In this document: piece after piece, positions 24,073-32,430 of the stretch | How the letters are laid out: each line of letters begins with the position of its first letter | Numbering within the stretch: the first letter of the stretch is position 1 | Assembly (NCBI GenBank): GCA_964541695.1 | Contig: CAZIRB010000001.1 | Location: 1-64,000 of the forward strand | Reading direction: 5' to 3' | DNA: 64,000 nucleotides | Source: CAZKGE01 sp964541695 | Lineage (GTDB): Bacteria; Bacillota; Clostridia; Christensenellales; CAG-138 | Made by a program: the position numbers and the translations under genes | Notes under the pieces: model-generated | Databases searched by the model: none | Seen by the model: the letters and a program-made list of their open reading frames with translations, nothing else | What the model was told of the DNA's origin: nothing

Positions 24073-25893
24073 TCATGTGAAAAAGCAACTGCGCACGGCG
24101 CCGGACATGTACAGCGAGCCCAGCGCGCAGACGACGCCGTCCGGGCCGGCGAGTTCGATCGCGCGGCGCACGCCGGACTCGACGCCCGGCGCGGCCTCGG
24201 CGGCCACCCCGCGGGCGGTCAGCATATTGGCAAGCTCCGCCGCCGGCAGCGCGCGCGGGTTATCGGGCGTCACGGCGATAACCCGTTCGGCCGCGGGCAC
24301 GATTAAATCGAGCATCTCGGCCACGGCCTTGTCGGCCATTACGCCGAGCACGAACGTGATTCTTCTGCCCGGGAAATGCGCGGCCAGGCTCTCGACCGCC
24401 GCGCGCACGCCCTGCGGATTGTGGCCGCCGTCGACGATCACGACGGGATCGCGTGAGAGCACCTCGAAGCGCGCGGGCCAGCGCGCCTGCATAAGGCCCC
24501 GCCGGATATGCTCCTCGCCGATGCACCAGCCGCGCGCGGTCAGCCGCTCGATCGCGGTCAGCGCCACGGCCGCGTTATACGGCTGGTACAGGCCGACGAG
24601 GCGCAGCTCGAGCCCCTCGTACGGCAGAAAATCGAACCGCAGCCGGTCGAGGTCGGCGGTCACGTTCCGGATGCGCGAAAAGTCCGTCTTGGTCAGCGTC
24701 GCGCGCCGCTCGGCGCACGCGCGCTCGAACACGGGGTCGGCCTCGGGGTCGCCGCCGTATAGTACGACGTCGCCGCCCTCCTTGATGACGCCCGCCTTCT
24801 CGAACGCGATCTGTTCAATCGTGCCGCCGAGCGTCTTCGTGTGGTCGAGGCCGATGCGGGTGATCACGGCCACCTCCGGCACGGGGATGACGTTCGTGGC
24901 GTCGAGCCGCCCGCCCATGCCGACCTCAAGCACGACGATGTCGCAGCCTTGCTCGGCAAAGTACTTAAGCCCCAGCGCCGTGACGGTCTCAAACTCCGTC
25001 GGCGGGTCGGCCATCTCCTTTGCGATCGACCGGACGCGCGTGGCAAGGCGCGCCAGGTCCGCGTCCGATATCGGCTCGCCGTCGATCTGGATGCGCTCGT
25101 TGAAGCGGTTGATGTACGGGGAGATGTACAGGCCCGTGCGGTAGCCCGCCGATTGCAGGATGGCGGCCAGCATCGCCGCGGTCGAGCCCTTGCCGTTTGT
25201 GCCCGCGACGTGGACGAACTTCAGCGTTTTTTCGGGGTTCCCGAGTTCCTTGAGCACGGCCTCGACGCGCTCGAGGCCGAACACCGTGCCGCGCCAGTCC
25301 ACGCTGTGGATGAACGCGAGCGCCTCGCCGTAGCTCATGTTGTCCGGGGCCGCGGATACGGCCTCAACGCGCGCGGGGCGCGGGTTTGCCCTATTTGCAA
25401 ACGCCCTGTGCAGCGCGTACACGAGTGTGACGTTCGCGACCGTGTTGACGGCGACGGGAAGGATGCGCGCCGCGAGCTGGACGGGGAAGGGGATGCCGCG
25501 CAGGCTTGAAAGCGCCAGGGATTTGACGATCAGCGACGCGACCGCCTCCGTAACCACGACGATCCCCGCGACCGCGGGCAGCGTCCGCTTTTTGACGATA
25601 TAGCGGCCAATCAGGCCGGGAAGCAGGCCGATGAGCACGTACGCGGCGGTCAGCGGCGGATACCAGGCGCCCGCCGTCGGGAACAGGATCGTGCCGAGCA
25701 TGTCGGCGAGCGCGCCCACAAGCGCGCCCGCGACGGGGCCGTACCAGAGCCCGGCCAGTATGATCGGCGTGCTGTCGACCGAGAAGCGCACCGACGGCGT
25801 GGCCTGTATCATGAGGAATTTGGAGAACACGACCTGCAGCGCCGCGAGCGACGCGAGCAGGACAAGGGCGCGGGTGTCGATCTTTTTCATCAT
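24073..25893 (-). CDS. Fusion of folate ECF S-component (FolT) and folylpolyglutamate synthase (FolC)
   Basis: A single 606-residue reading frame joins two proteins normally separate. Residues 1-170 are a six-helix ECF-transporter S-component of the FolT type (VRFSVDSTPIILAGLWYGP and GTILFPTAGAWYPPLTAAY are typical). Residues about 185-606 are FolC, with the P-loop AGTNGKGST (about 230-238), EVGMGGRLDATNVI and VDGGHNPQG. FolC adds glutamates to folates, so import and trapping of folate would be coupled. The start at 25893 follows AAAGGAGG; the Met186 region has no SD, which argues against separate FolC translation. A THF riboswitch precedes the gene. Confidence 0.9.
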   Translation of the reverse strand: MMKKIDTRALVLLASLAALQVVFSKFLMIQATPSVRFSVDSTPIILAGLWYGPVAGALVGALADMLGTILFPTAGAWYPPLTAAYVLIGLLPGLIGRYIVKKRTLPAVAGIVVVTEAVASLIVKSLALSSLRGIPFPVQLAARILPVAVNTVANVTLVYALHRAFANRANPRPARVEAVSAAPDNMSYGEALAFIHSVDWRGTVFGLERVEAVLKELGNPEKTLKFVHVAGTNGKGSTAAMLAAILQSAGYRTGLYISPYINRFNERIQIDGEPISDADLARLATRVRSIAKEMADPPTEFETVTALGLKYFAEQGCDIVVLEVGMGGRLDATNVIPVPEVAVITRIGLDHTKTLGGTIEQIAFEKAGVIKEGGDVVLYGGDPEADPVFERACAERRATLTKTDFSRIRNVTADLDRLRFDFLPYEGLELRLVGLYQPYNAAVALTAIERLTARGWCIGEEHIRRGLMQARWPARFEVLSRDPVVIVDGGHNPQGVRAAVESLAAHFPGRRITFVLGVMADKAVAEMLDLIVPAAERVIAVTPDNPRALPAAELANMLTARGVAAEAAPGVESGVRRAIELAGPDGVVCALGSLYMSGAVRSCFFT

Positions 25894-25950
25894 TGGTTTG
25901 CTGCCTCCTTTGTAAGCACAGGGCGGCTGCAAAAAGGAACGGGCCTTGAT

Positions 25951-26049
25951 GCAGTAGCGGACGCGACATTGCACCGCAGGTTTCCCTTTCGTACCGGGGC
26001 GACTTCCCATCCGCCGGTCACTTAACGCGCAATGTCTACTCTACTGTCC
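25951..26049 (-). ncRNA. Tetrahydrofolate (THF) riboswitch
   Basis: Read on the minus strand, the leader contains the conserved blocks of the folT-associated THF aptamer in order: CAGTAGAGTAGACATTGCG, CGTTAAGTG, GGATGGGAAGTCG, ACGAAAGGG, CGGTGCAATG and GTCCGCTACTG. CAGTAG (P1, 5' side) pairs with CTACTG at 25952-25957, and CATTGC pairs with GCAATG. Downstream, CCTTT near 25936 could pair with AAAGG of the SD, suggesting translational control. It precedes the FolT-FolC fusion, as expected for this class. Confidence 0.93.
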
Positions 26050-26140
26050 GATTGATACAGGATACGGGATTTTTCGCGTTCTGCCAACCCCGAATCCGGC
26101 GGCCGGGCGGACAAACCCATGACCGGCGGGGCGGCGCGGG

Positions 26141-27001
26141 TTACCCGAGGCGTGCCGCCGCGACGATGTCGGCCACGTCCGGGTATTTGTTCAGCGTGTA
26201 CAGGTGGACGCCGGCGATGTCGAGCCGCGAGAATTTCTCAAGCTGGCGCACGGTGTATTCCTTGCCCGCCTGACGAAAATCGTCCGAATCGGAGCCGTAG
26301 CGGCCGATTATCTCGGAGAGTTCGCGCGGGATCGCGCAGCCGTTGAACAGCGTCATGCGCACGATGCCGTCCTTGTTCAGCACGGGCATCACGCCGGAAA
26401 GGACCGGCAGCGTCACGCCCGCCTTGCGGATGCGCTCGAGGAAGCGCTCGAACGCGGGCACGTCGTGGCAGAGCTGCGAGATCAAAAACTGCGCGCCCGC
26501 ATCCTGCTTGCCCTTTAAATGCCGGATATCCGCGTCGAACGACTCGGCGCGCAGGTGCTTCTCCGGATAGCACGCCGCCGCAAGGCAGAGGCCGGGGCGC
26601 GTGTCCGAGATAAAGCGCAAAAGCCCGTCGGCGTGCGAAAAATCGCCGCTCGTCCCCTCCCAGCCCGCGGGCAGGTCGCCGCGCAGCGCGAGGAAGTTCC
26701 CGATCCCCTCGGCGCGGTATTCATCGAGGCGCGACGCGATGTCCTCGCGCGTGTTCCCGATGCACGTGATGTGCGCGAGCGCCTCGGTTTCGCCGCTTTT
26801 ATGGATCGCGGCGCAAATCTCGAGGCTGCGGCCGACGTTTGTGCCGCCCGCGCCGCAGGTGCAGGAGATAAAGTCGGGGTTTAAGCCGTACATGCGCCCG
26901 AGTGTGTCGAGCAGCGGCTCGAGCGGCTGGTCCGCCTTGGGCGGGAACACCTCGAGCGACAGCGTGCGCTTCGTTTTGAGAATTTCGGCGATCTTCGTCA
27001 T
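26141..27001 (-). CDS. metF: 5,10-methylenetetrahydrofolate reductase
   Basis: MetF reduces methylene-THF to methyl-THF with FAD. The 286-residue protein has the family start LSLEVFPPKADQPLE, the conserved DFISCTCGAGGTN, and LRGDLPAG near residue 105. It is the last gene of the methyl-transfer operon, 51 bases after the DUF2284 gene, so its methyl-THF product would feed the methyltransferase encoded first. In clostridia MetF can also form complexes with RnfC- or MetV-type partners. No MetV is adjacent. Confidence 0.95.
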   Translation of the reverse strand: MTKIAEILKTKRTLSLEVFPPKADQPLEPLLDTLGRMYGLNPDFISCTCGAGGTNVGRSLEICAAIHKSGETEALAHITCIGNTREDIASRLDEYRAEGIGNFLALRGDLPAGWEGTSGDFSHADGLLRFISDTRPGLCLAAACYPEKHLRAESFDADIRHLKGKQDAGAQFLISQLCHDVPAFERFLERIRKAGVTLPVLSGVMPVLNKDGIVRMTLFNGCAIPRELSEIIGRYGSDSDDFRQAGKEYTVRQLEKFSRLDIAGVHLYTLNKYPDVADIVAAARLG

Positions 27002-27052
27002 AAATGGAAGCCCTCCCCTGATGGTGTAATGCGGCCGCGGCCTATAAAGAGC

Positions 27053-27613
27053 TTACTTGGTTGCGGCGGGCAGCAGCAAACAGCCCGCGAACGTGAGCCT
27101 GTCGCCGCCGGTGTGGTACGGCAGTCCGCAGCGGACGAGCAGGTCCCGTACGATCATGCCGCTGGCCTCCATGGAGACCAGCATGCGGTCCGGATAGCGG
27201 CACGGCGCGTCCGGACAGGTGCAGCGATCACACAGCTTGCACGCGCCCGCGCCGAGCATTAAAAAGTCCGAAAACACGGCGGCGGCCGCCGCGTGCCAGG
27301 CGTAGAGCCGCGCGTGGTGCGTTTCCTCGGCCAGACGCATCCCGTCTCTGTCCCGCGGGTGCGCGATGGCCGCTTCGGTCACGGCGGCGACGCCGAGCGC
27401 GTATCTGCGGATGCGTTCGCCGCACTCCGCGAGCGTGCCGCAGTGCGGCGGGCAGGCCCAGCGCTTGGCGTATTGGTCGCACAGGTCCTCGGCGCAGTAC
27501 GCGCGCACGCTCTCGTGCAGCTCGATATCGGCCGCCGAAAACACGGCCGTTGCATCAAACCCCGCCTCGCGCGCGAGCTGCGCGGCAAGATGTACGCGCT
27601 CATCCGCCGTCAT
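27053..27613 (-). CDS. DUF2284 cysteine-rich metal-binding protein
   Basis: The 186-residue protein has the Cys pattern of DUF2284: YCAEDLCDQY, WACPPHCGTLAEC and a C-terminal GACKLCDRCTCPDAPC cluster. These suggest an Fe-S or other metal centre. Its ATG overlaps the stop of the corrinoid activator gene (ATGA, 27610-27613), indicating translational coupling and a linked role, perhaps in corrinoid reduction or electron delivery. A much longer frame that includes this segment on the same strand reads the activator gene out of frame and is not real. Confidence 0.85.
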   Translation of the reverse strand: MTADERVHLAAQLAREAGFDATAVFSAADIELHESVRAYCAEDLCDQYAKRWACPPHCGTLAECGERIRRYALGVAAVTEAAIAHPRDRDGMRLAEETHHARLYAWHAAAAAVFSDFLMLGAGACKLCDRCTCPDAPCRYPDRMLVSMEASGMIVRDLLVRCGLPYHTGGDRLTFAGCLLLPAATK

Positions 27614-29202
27614 AGCCGGTCCTCCGGGAACGCGAGCAGGTCCACGAACGTGTCCTCGAACGCCGGGTGCCCGGACAGCTCGAGGTGCTCCGTCGTGCGG
27701 GCCAACTGCGTGGCGCGCAGGAACGCGCGCTCGTCGAGCGCGATTTGGCAGGCGCCAGTACCGGCTGCGTTGCCGACGGGCTCGGTGCGGCCGAGCAGTT
27801 CCCGCGGGATCAGCCCGACGCGCGCGGCGCTTTTCGGGGACAGCGCGTTGCCGAACGCGCCTGCGAGCAGCACGCGCCGAATCTGATCGGTGGCGACGCA
27901 TAAATGCTTTGTCAGCAGCGCGATGCCCGCGGCGATGGCGGCCTTGGCAAGCTGCAGTTCGCGCACGTCCGCCTGTCCGATGTATACGTCCCCTGCGTTG
28001 GTTTTGGCGAGTAAAAATGCGGGCTTGCCCTCGCGCTCGATCAAACGCTTCGCGACGGCGGGCGGCAACATTGCCGGGCCGGCGTCCGCGGAACGAATGC
28101 GCCCGGACGCGTCGAGCACGCCGAGGTCGAGCATGCAGGCGACCGCGTCGATCAACCCGGATCCGCACACGCCCACGGGCGGTTCTCCGCCGACGGTCGA
28201 AATCGCGATGTCGCCGTCCGCAATCGAAACCTCGCGGATCGCGCCGAACGCAGCGCGCATGCCGCAGCGGATGTTCGCGCCCTCGAACGCCGGGCCCGCG
28301 GCTGCGGAGCAGGCGGCCCGGCGGCCGCCCGCCGACAGCGCGAGCTCGCCGTTCGTGCCGACGTCGACGAGCAGCGCCGCGCCGTCGAGGCAATCGAAAT
28401 CGCTTGCTACAAGGCAGCCGACGGTGTCCGAGCCCACAAATCCCGCGATGACGGGCGGCACGATCAGCCGCGCGCCGCGGCCGAGGTTCAGCCCGAACAG
28501 CGCGGCGTCCAACACGAACGGGCCGGTCACGGCCGGGCGATAGGGCGCGGTCGCGAGCGGCGCGGGGGAGAGTCCGAGAAACAGATGGTGCATGCACGTG
28601 TTGCCGACGACGCAGGCGGCCGAGATGTTGCCTGGTTCCGCGCCCGCCGACCGGCACAGCTCCCGCGCAAGCTTGTTCAGCGCGCCGCGCACGCCCTGCG
28701 CAAGCGCCGACACGCCGTGCTCCGCCGCGTACGCGCAGCGCGAGATCACGTCCGCGCCGTAGGCGCGCTGCGGGTTCGGCGCGGACAGCGCCGCAAGCGT
28801 CGCGCCGGATGCAAAATCGAGCAGATAACCCGCGATGGTGGTCGTGCCGACGTCGAACGCGAGCCGCAGGTCGGCGGTTGACCCGCCCGTGTGCAGAGGA
28901 GGCTTTGCGCAGGAAACGGCGGGGCCGTCCGCGGGTTCGGCGTCTGAAATTTGCGCATCGCGCTCCGGCACGCGCACGGTCATATCGGAATCGACGCGCA
29001 CGCGGCAGGCCAACACGGTCTCCTCGCGATTCCCGTCGACGAGCGCGACCGCGCATTTGCCGCAGGTGCCGCTGCCGCCGCAGGGTGCGTCGACAAATAC
29101 ATTCGCGCGGCGCAGCGCGGACAAAAGCGTCTCGCCCGCCTCGGCCAAAACGCTCCGGTTAGCCGGCAAAATATAAATTTTGTACGCGGCGCGCTCCGTC
29201 AT
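27610..29202 (-). CDS. ASKHA-type reductive activator of corrinoid proteins (RACE/RACo)
   Basis: This 530-residue protein has an N-terminal plant-type [2Fe-2S] ferredoxin domain with Cys41, Cys47, Cys50 and Cys66 (CGGSGTCGKC ... C). It is followed by the ASKHA ATPase domain (DUF4445; LAFDVGTTTIAGYLLD and LLVDVGTNGELAL phosphate-loop motifs). Such proteins use ATP hydrolysis to drive reduction of inactive Co(II) corrinoids back to Co(I). The gene lies 5 bases after the corrinoid protein gene, which is its likely partner. Confidence 0.93.
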   Translation of the reverse strand: MTERAAYKIYILPANRSVLAEAGETLLSALRRANVFVDAPCGGSGTCGKCAVALVDGNREETVLACRVRVDSDMTVRVPERDAQISDAEPADGPAVSCAKPPLHTGGSTADLRLAFDVGTTTIAGYLLDFASGATLAALSAPNPQRAYGADVISRCAYAAEHGVSALAQGVRGALNKLARELCRSAGAEPGNISAACVVGNTCMHHLFLGLSPAPLATAPYRPAVTGPFVLDAALFGLNLGRGARLIVPPVIAGFVGSDTVGCLVASDFDCLDGAALLVDVGTNGELALSAGGRRAACSAAAGPAFEGANIRCGMRAAFGAIREVSIADGDIAISTVGGEPPVGVCGSGLIDAVACMLDLGVLDASGRIRSADAGPAMLPPAVAKRLIEREGKPAFLLAKTNAGDVYIGQADVRELQLAKAAIAAGIALLTKHLCVATDQIRRVLLAGAFGNALSPKSAARVGLIPRELLGRTEPVGNAAGTGACQIALDERAFLRATQLARTTEHLELSGHPAFEDTFVDLLAFPEDRL

Positions 29203-29207
29203 GGCCG

Positions 29208-29843
29208 TTACGCGACGAGTTCTTTGGCTTTGACCGCGGCGGAGGCCGCGTCGGGCGCGTAGGCGTCCGCGCCGATCTCGTCGCAGTAGCTCTGCGTCAC
29301 CGGCGCGCCGCCGACCATGATCTTGACCGGCCGGCCCTCGCAGGCCGCGCGCAGCGCGCGCACCGCGGCGCGCATCGACGGCATCGTCGTGGTCAAAAGC
29401 GACGAGAGCGCGACGATCTTCGCGTCCTGGTTCTCGCGCACCGTCTCGACGAACTTCTCCGCCGGCACGTCGACGCCGAGGTCGATGACCGTAAAGCCCG
29501 CGCTCTCGATCATCATGCCGACGAGGTTCTTGCCGATGTCGTGCAGATCGCCGGCCACGGTGCCGAGTATCACGGTGCCGTTGGCGCCGGTCTCGCCCGC
29601 GGAGAGATAGGGCCGCAGCGCCTCGACGCCCTTCTTCATCGCGCGCGCGGCGACAAGTATCTCCGGCACGAATATCTCGCCGGCCTGAAACCGCGCGCCC
29701 ACGACGGCCATGGCCTCGATCATGCCCTGGTTGAGGATTGCGGAAGCGTCGACGCCCTCCGTGAGCGCCTCGCGCACGAGCGCTTCGATCAATTTGTGGC
29801 CGCCGGACGCGACGGCTTCGGAAATCTCAGAAATCTTGGACAA
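29208..29843 (-). CDS. Methyltransferase corrinoid (B12-binding) protein
   Basis: The 211-residue protein carries a four-helix cap (about residues 1-85) and a B12-binding Rossmann domain. The lower-ligand motif GDLHDIGKNLVG (His101) is intact, followed by VIDLGVDVPAEKFVE and the C-terminal GGAPVT. It shuttles a methyl group between methyl donor and acceptor enzymes. It is encoded 67 bases after the methyl-THF methyltransferase and before its activator, matching MtgBC/AcsE-type three-component systems. Confidence 0.95.
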   Translation of the reverse strand: MSKISEISEAVASGGHKLIEALVREALTEGVDASAILNQGMIEAMAVVGARFQAGEIFVPEILVAARAMKKGVEALRPYLSAGETGANGTVILGTVAGDLHDIGKNLVGMMIESAGFTVIDLGVDVPAEKFVETVRENQDAKIVALSSLLTTTMPSMRAAVRALRAACEGRPVKIMVGGAPVTQSYCDEIGADAYAPDAASAAVKAKELVA

Positions 29844-29910
29844 GGCTTGTTCCCTCCGCTAAAAAACTTTGCCGGGCTGAAAGCTGAACGGCCGCCGCCC
29901 GCGAAACCGT

Positions 29911-30714
29911 CTACTTTTCCGGACCGATCCGTCCCTGCCGGAACGCTTTGATGTAGTCGAGGCAGCATTCGTCGCGCCTTAGCAGCGCCTCCGTGGCGTA
30001 TACGATGCCAAGCAGGTCGCGGCTTGTCGGGTCCGCGATCGCGCTGTCCATGCCGGCGGCCATGGCGAGAACCATGAACGCCTGGTTGACGCTCTTGCGG
30101 TTCGGCAGGCCGAACGAGATGTTGCTGAGACCGCTTGTGATGTGGACGGACGGCGAGAGCTCGCGTATCTTTTTGCAGCAGGCCGTGAACGTGTCGAGCG
30201 CGTCCTCGCTGGTCGAGAGCGCGACGACGAGCGGGTCGATGTACAGCCGCTCCGGCGCGATGCCGTACTGCTCCGCGCGTTGAAGGATGCCCGAGAACAC
30301 CCGCATGCGCTGTTCGACCGAGCGCGGAATGCCGGAATCGTCGCACAAAAGCGCCACGCAACCCCAACCCGTATCGCGGATGGCGGGGAACACGATATCG
30401 ATCTTGTCGCCCTCGAGCGAGACGGAGTTGAGCAGGCCGGCCTTTTTACAAAACGGTATGGCCGCAACGAGCGAGCGCGGGCCCGGGCTGTCGATGCAGA
30501 CGGGCGTGTCGGTTACTTCCTGCACGAGGCCGATCAGGTAGCCGAGCGTCTCGACCTCGATCTCCTCGGGGACGGACGCGCACACGTCGATGTAGGCCGC
30601 GCCCGCCTCGGCCTGCGCGCGCACACGCTCGCGCAGAAAGTCGGAGTCGCGCTTTGCGATGGCCGCGCCGACGGCGGGGATGGAGCCGTTGAGTTTTTCG
30701 CCGATCAAGATCAT
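29911..30714 (-). CDS. Methyl-THF:corrinoid protein methyltransferase (MeTr/MtgA-like)
   Basis: A TIM-barrel pterin-binding protein of about 267 residues that moves the methyl group of methyl-THF to a corrinoid, or the reverse. Family motifs are the N-terminal ILIGEKLNGSIP, the pterin-binding YIDVCASVPEEIEVE, and SGLSNISFGLPNRKSVNQAF. The ATG at 30714 is preferred over an upstream TTG at 30726; GGAAGGGA lies 12 bases before it. First gene of the methyl-transfer operon, divergent from the PucR-type regulator. No acetyl-CoA synthase genes are near, so it need not be acetogenic. Confidence 0.92.
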   Translation of the reverse strand: MILIGEKLNGSIPAVGAAIAKRDSDFLRERVRAQAEAGAAYIDVCASVPEEIEVETLGYLIGLVQEVTDTPVCIDSPGPRSLVAAIPFCKKAGLLNSVSLEGDKIDIVFPAIRDTGWGCVALLCDDSGIPRSVEQRMRVFSGILQRAEQYGIAPERLYIDPLVVALSTSEDALDTFTACCKKIRELSPSVHITSGLSNISFGLPNRKSVNQAFMVLAMAAGMDSAIADPTSRDLLGIVYATEALLRRDECCLDYIKAFRQGRIGPEK

Positions 30715-30794
30715 TTGCCGGAACAATCCCTTCCATATATGTCGCTTTGTCCTATTTTAGCAAAGCGGGAGGGCCGCGTATATCCGGCATAGTA

Positions 30795-30823
30795 TTGACA
30801 TTCGGCGTCGAATTTCATACAAT
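30795..30823 (+). promoter_or_regulatory. Consensus promoter of the PucR-type regulator
   Basis: TTGACA (30795-30800), 17 bases, TACAAT (30818-30823). The RBS GGAAGGGAAGGGG follows before the ATG at 30857. The divergent methyltransferase promoter in the same region is weak (TAAAAT near 30754). Confidence 0.85.
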
Positions 30824-30856
30824 TTGTAGCATCATTTTGCCGGAAGGGAAGGGGCT

Positions 30857-32407
30857 ATGCTATTAAGCGCCGCGCTGCTTCTGCGCGAGTTGTCCGAGGT
30901 TTGCGAGCTGCCGCGCAACGTGTATGCGGACGAGCGCACGCTTGTCGGGCGGCCGCTGTTTTTCCGCCGCGGCATGGAGATTACGCAGAACAGGACCTAT
31001 ATCTGCCGCGCCGCCGACCTTGCGGGCGCGCTGCCGCCGATGCGCGGTCCGGCGCTGCTTCTGTGTATCGGCGCGGAGGCAAAGCTTGTCGGCGCCGCCG
31101 CGCGCAGCGCGGTCACGCTGCCCGGTGATGTGGACGCGGCGGAGCTATGCAACAGTGTGCAGGAGATATTCGACCGCTTTGAAGTTTGGGACGACAGCCT
31201 GCGGCAGATCGCCGAGGGCGGAGGGAGCATATCGGAGCTGCTCGACTGCGCCGCCGCCGTGCTGGGCAATCCCATCGCGGTCTGCGCCGGGGATTTTTCC
31301 GTCGCGGCGCGCTCCGGCGGCTTTGCGGCGATGCCGGAGTTTTTGAAGAAGCAGCTTCCGCCCGACGTGGCGGAGCGCGTCCGCCGCGACCGGCACGCGC
31401 TTTCCCCCGGGGAGCCGCGGCGCGCGTCGCTCGTGCGCGCGGCGGACGGCGGACCGGACCTGTTGTCCTATAGCCTGTTCGAGCAGGGCGCGCCGAGCTA
31501 CTGCGTGCTCGCCGTCCCGGCCTTGGGCGCGTTTTTGCCGGGCGACGCGCCGCTGCTTGAGCGCGCTGCGCAGTACATCGAGGCGATGCTGCCCGGCGCG
31601 CGCTATCCGGGTCGCACGCCGCCGAAGGAGAGCCGCGCGGGCCGCGCGGAGGCGCTTTTGCGCGGCGCGGTCTCGAGCGAGACGGCCGACCAGACGCCGA
31701 TCGCAAACGGCCTTGCGGACCTGGGCTGGCTCAAGACGCACGCGTACTGCTGCTTTGCCGTGCGCGTGGCGGCGTTCGATTCCAAGACGTACTCCGTGCG
31801 CGTGCTGTGCGCGGCCATCGAGCAGCGCATCCCGCATTCGCTCGCGTTCGAGCACGGCGGCAGCGTCGTGCTCGTCGTCAATCTGACGCTGTACGGCGGC
31901 GGCGCGGACGACGTGATCCGTCAGAACGTGTATTTCTTCCGCGATAATTTCCTAAAGGTCGGCGCGGGCAACGAGGTGACGGGTTTTTCGGACCTGTATT
32001 ACTGTCACCGGCAGGCGCGGATCGCGCTCGAGTTTGCCTGCCGCCAGCAGTCCTATCACTGGACGCTGCGCTTCGACGGCATCGCGCAGAACTACCTGCT
32101 CGAGCAGGCCGTGCGCGAGCTGCCCATCCACGCGGTGTGCGCAAAGAACCTGCTCGCGCTGCGGCGGCACGACGAAACGCACGGAACGGAGTACTATAAG
32201 ACGCTCGAGCGGTATGTGCGCAACCGTTTCAACGCGCTCAAAACCGCAAAGGAACTCTTTATCCACCGCAGCACGTTTCTGTACCGGCTCGAGCGCATCC
32301 GCGAGCTGTTCTCGATCGATCTCGACGATGACGCGACGTTCTTCTATTTACTGATCTCGATGAAGCTTCTGGAGATGAACCGCGCGGCCGATGCGGCGGA
32401 GGAATAG
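30857..32407 (+). CDS. PucR/CdaR-type transcriptional regulator
   Basis: The 516-residue protein has an N-terminal ligand-sensing region (PucR-like, with the MEITQNRTYIC-type segment), a middle GAF-like part, and a C-terminal HTH_30 domain. The HTH ends with TAKELFIHRSTFLYRLERIRELFSID, the diagnostic PucR C-terminal motif. It lies divergently next to the methyl-transfer operon and probably regulates it, as PucR-like proteins do beside demethylation gene clusters in anaerobes. The effector is unknown. Confidence 0.85.
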   Translation: MLLSAALLLRELSEVCELPRNVYADERTLVGRPLFFRRGMEITQNRTYICRAADLAGALPPMRGPALLLCIGAEAKLVGAAARSAVTLPGDVDAAELCNSVQEIFDRFEVWDDSLRQIAEGGGSISELLDCAAAVLGNPIAVCAGDFSVAARSGGFAAMPEFLKKQLPPDVAERVRRDRHALSPGEPRRASLVRAADGGPDLLSYSLFEQGAPSYCVLAVPALGAFLPGDAPLLERAAQYIEAMLPGARYPGRTPPKESRAGRAEALLRGAVSSETADQTPIANGLADLGWLKTHAYCCFAVRVAAFDSKTYSVRVLCAAIEQRIPHSLAFEHGGSVVLVVNLTLYGGGADDVIRQNVYFFRDNFLKVGAGNEVTGFSDLYYCHRQARIALEFACRQQSYHWTLRFDGIAQNYLLEQAVRELPIHAVCAKNLLALRRHDETHGTEYYKTLERYVRNRFNALKTAKELFIHRSTFLYRLERIRELFSIDLDDDATFFYLLISMKLLEMNRAADAAEE

Positions 32408-32430
32408 CTCCAAAAAAAGAAAAGCCGCGC

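Noticed and set aside
27614..29056. N-terminal extension of the DUF2284 frame to 667 codons
   Set aside because: The extension reads the corrinoid-activator gene out of frame; the real start is the ATG at 27613 in the ATGA overlap.
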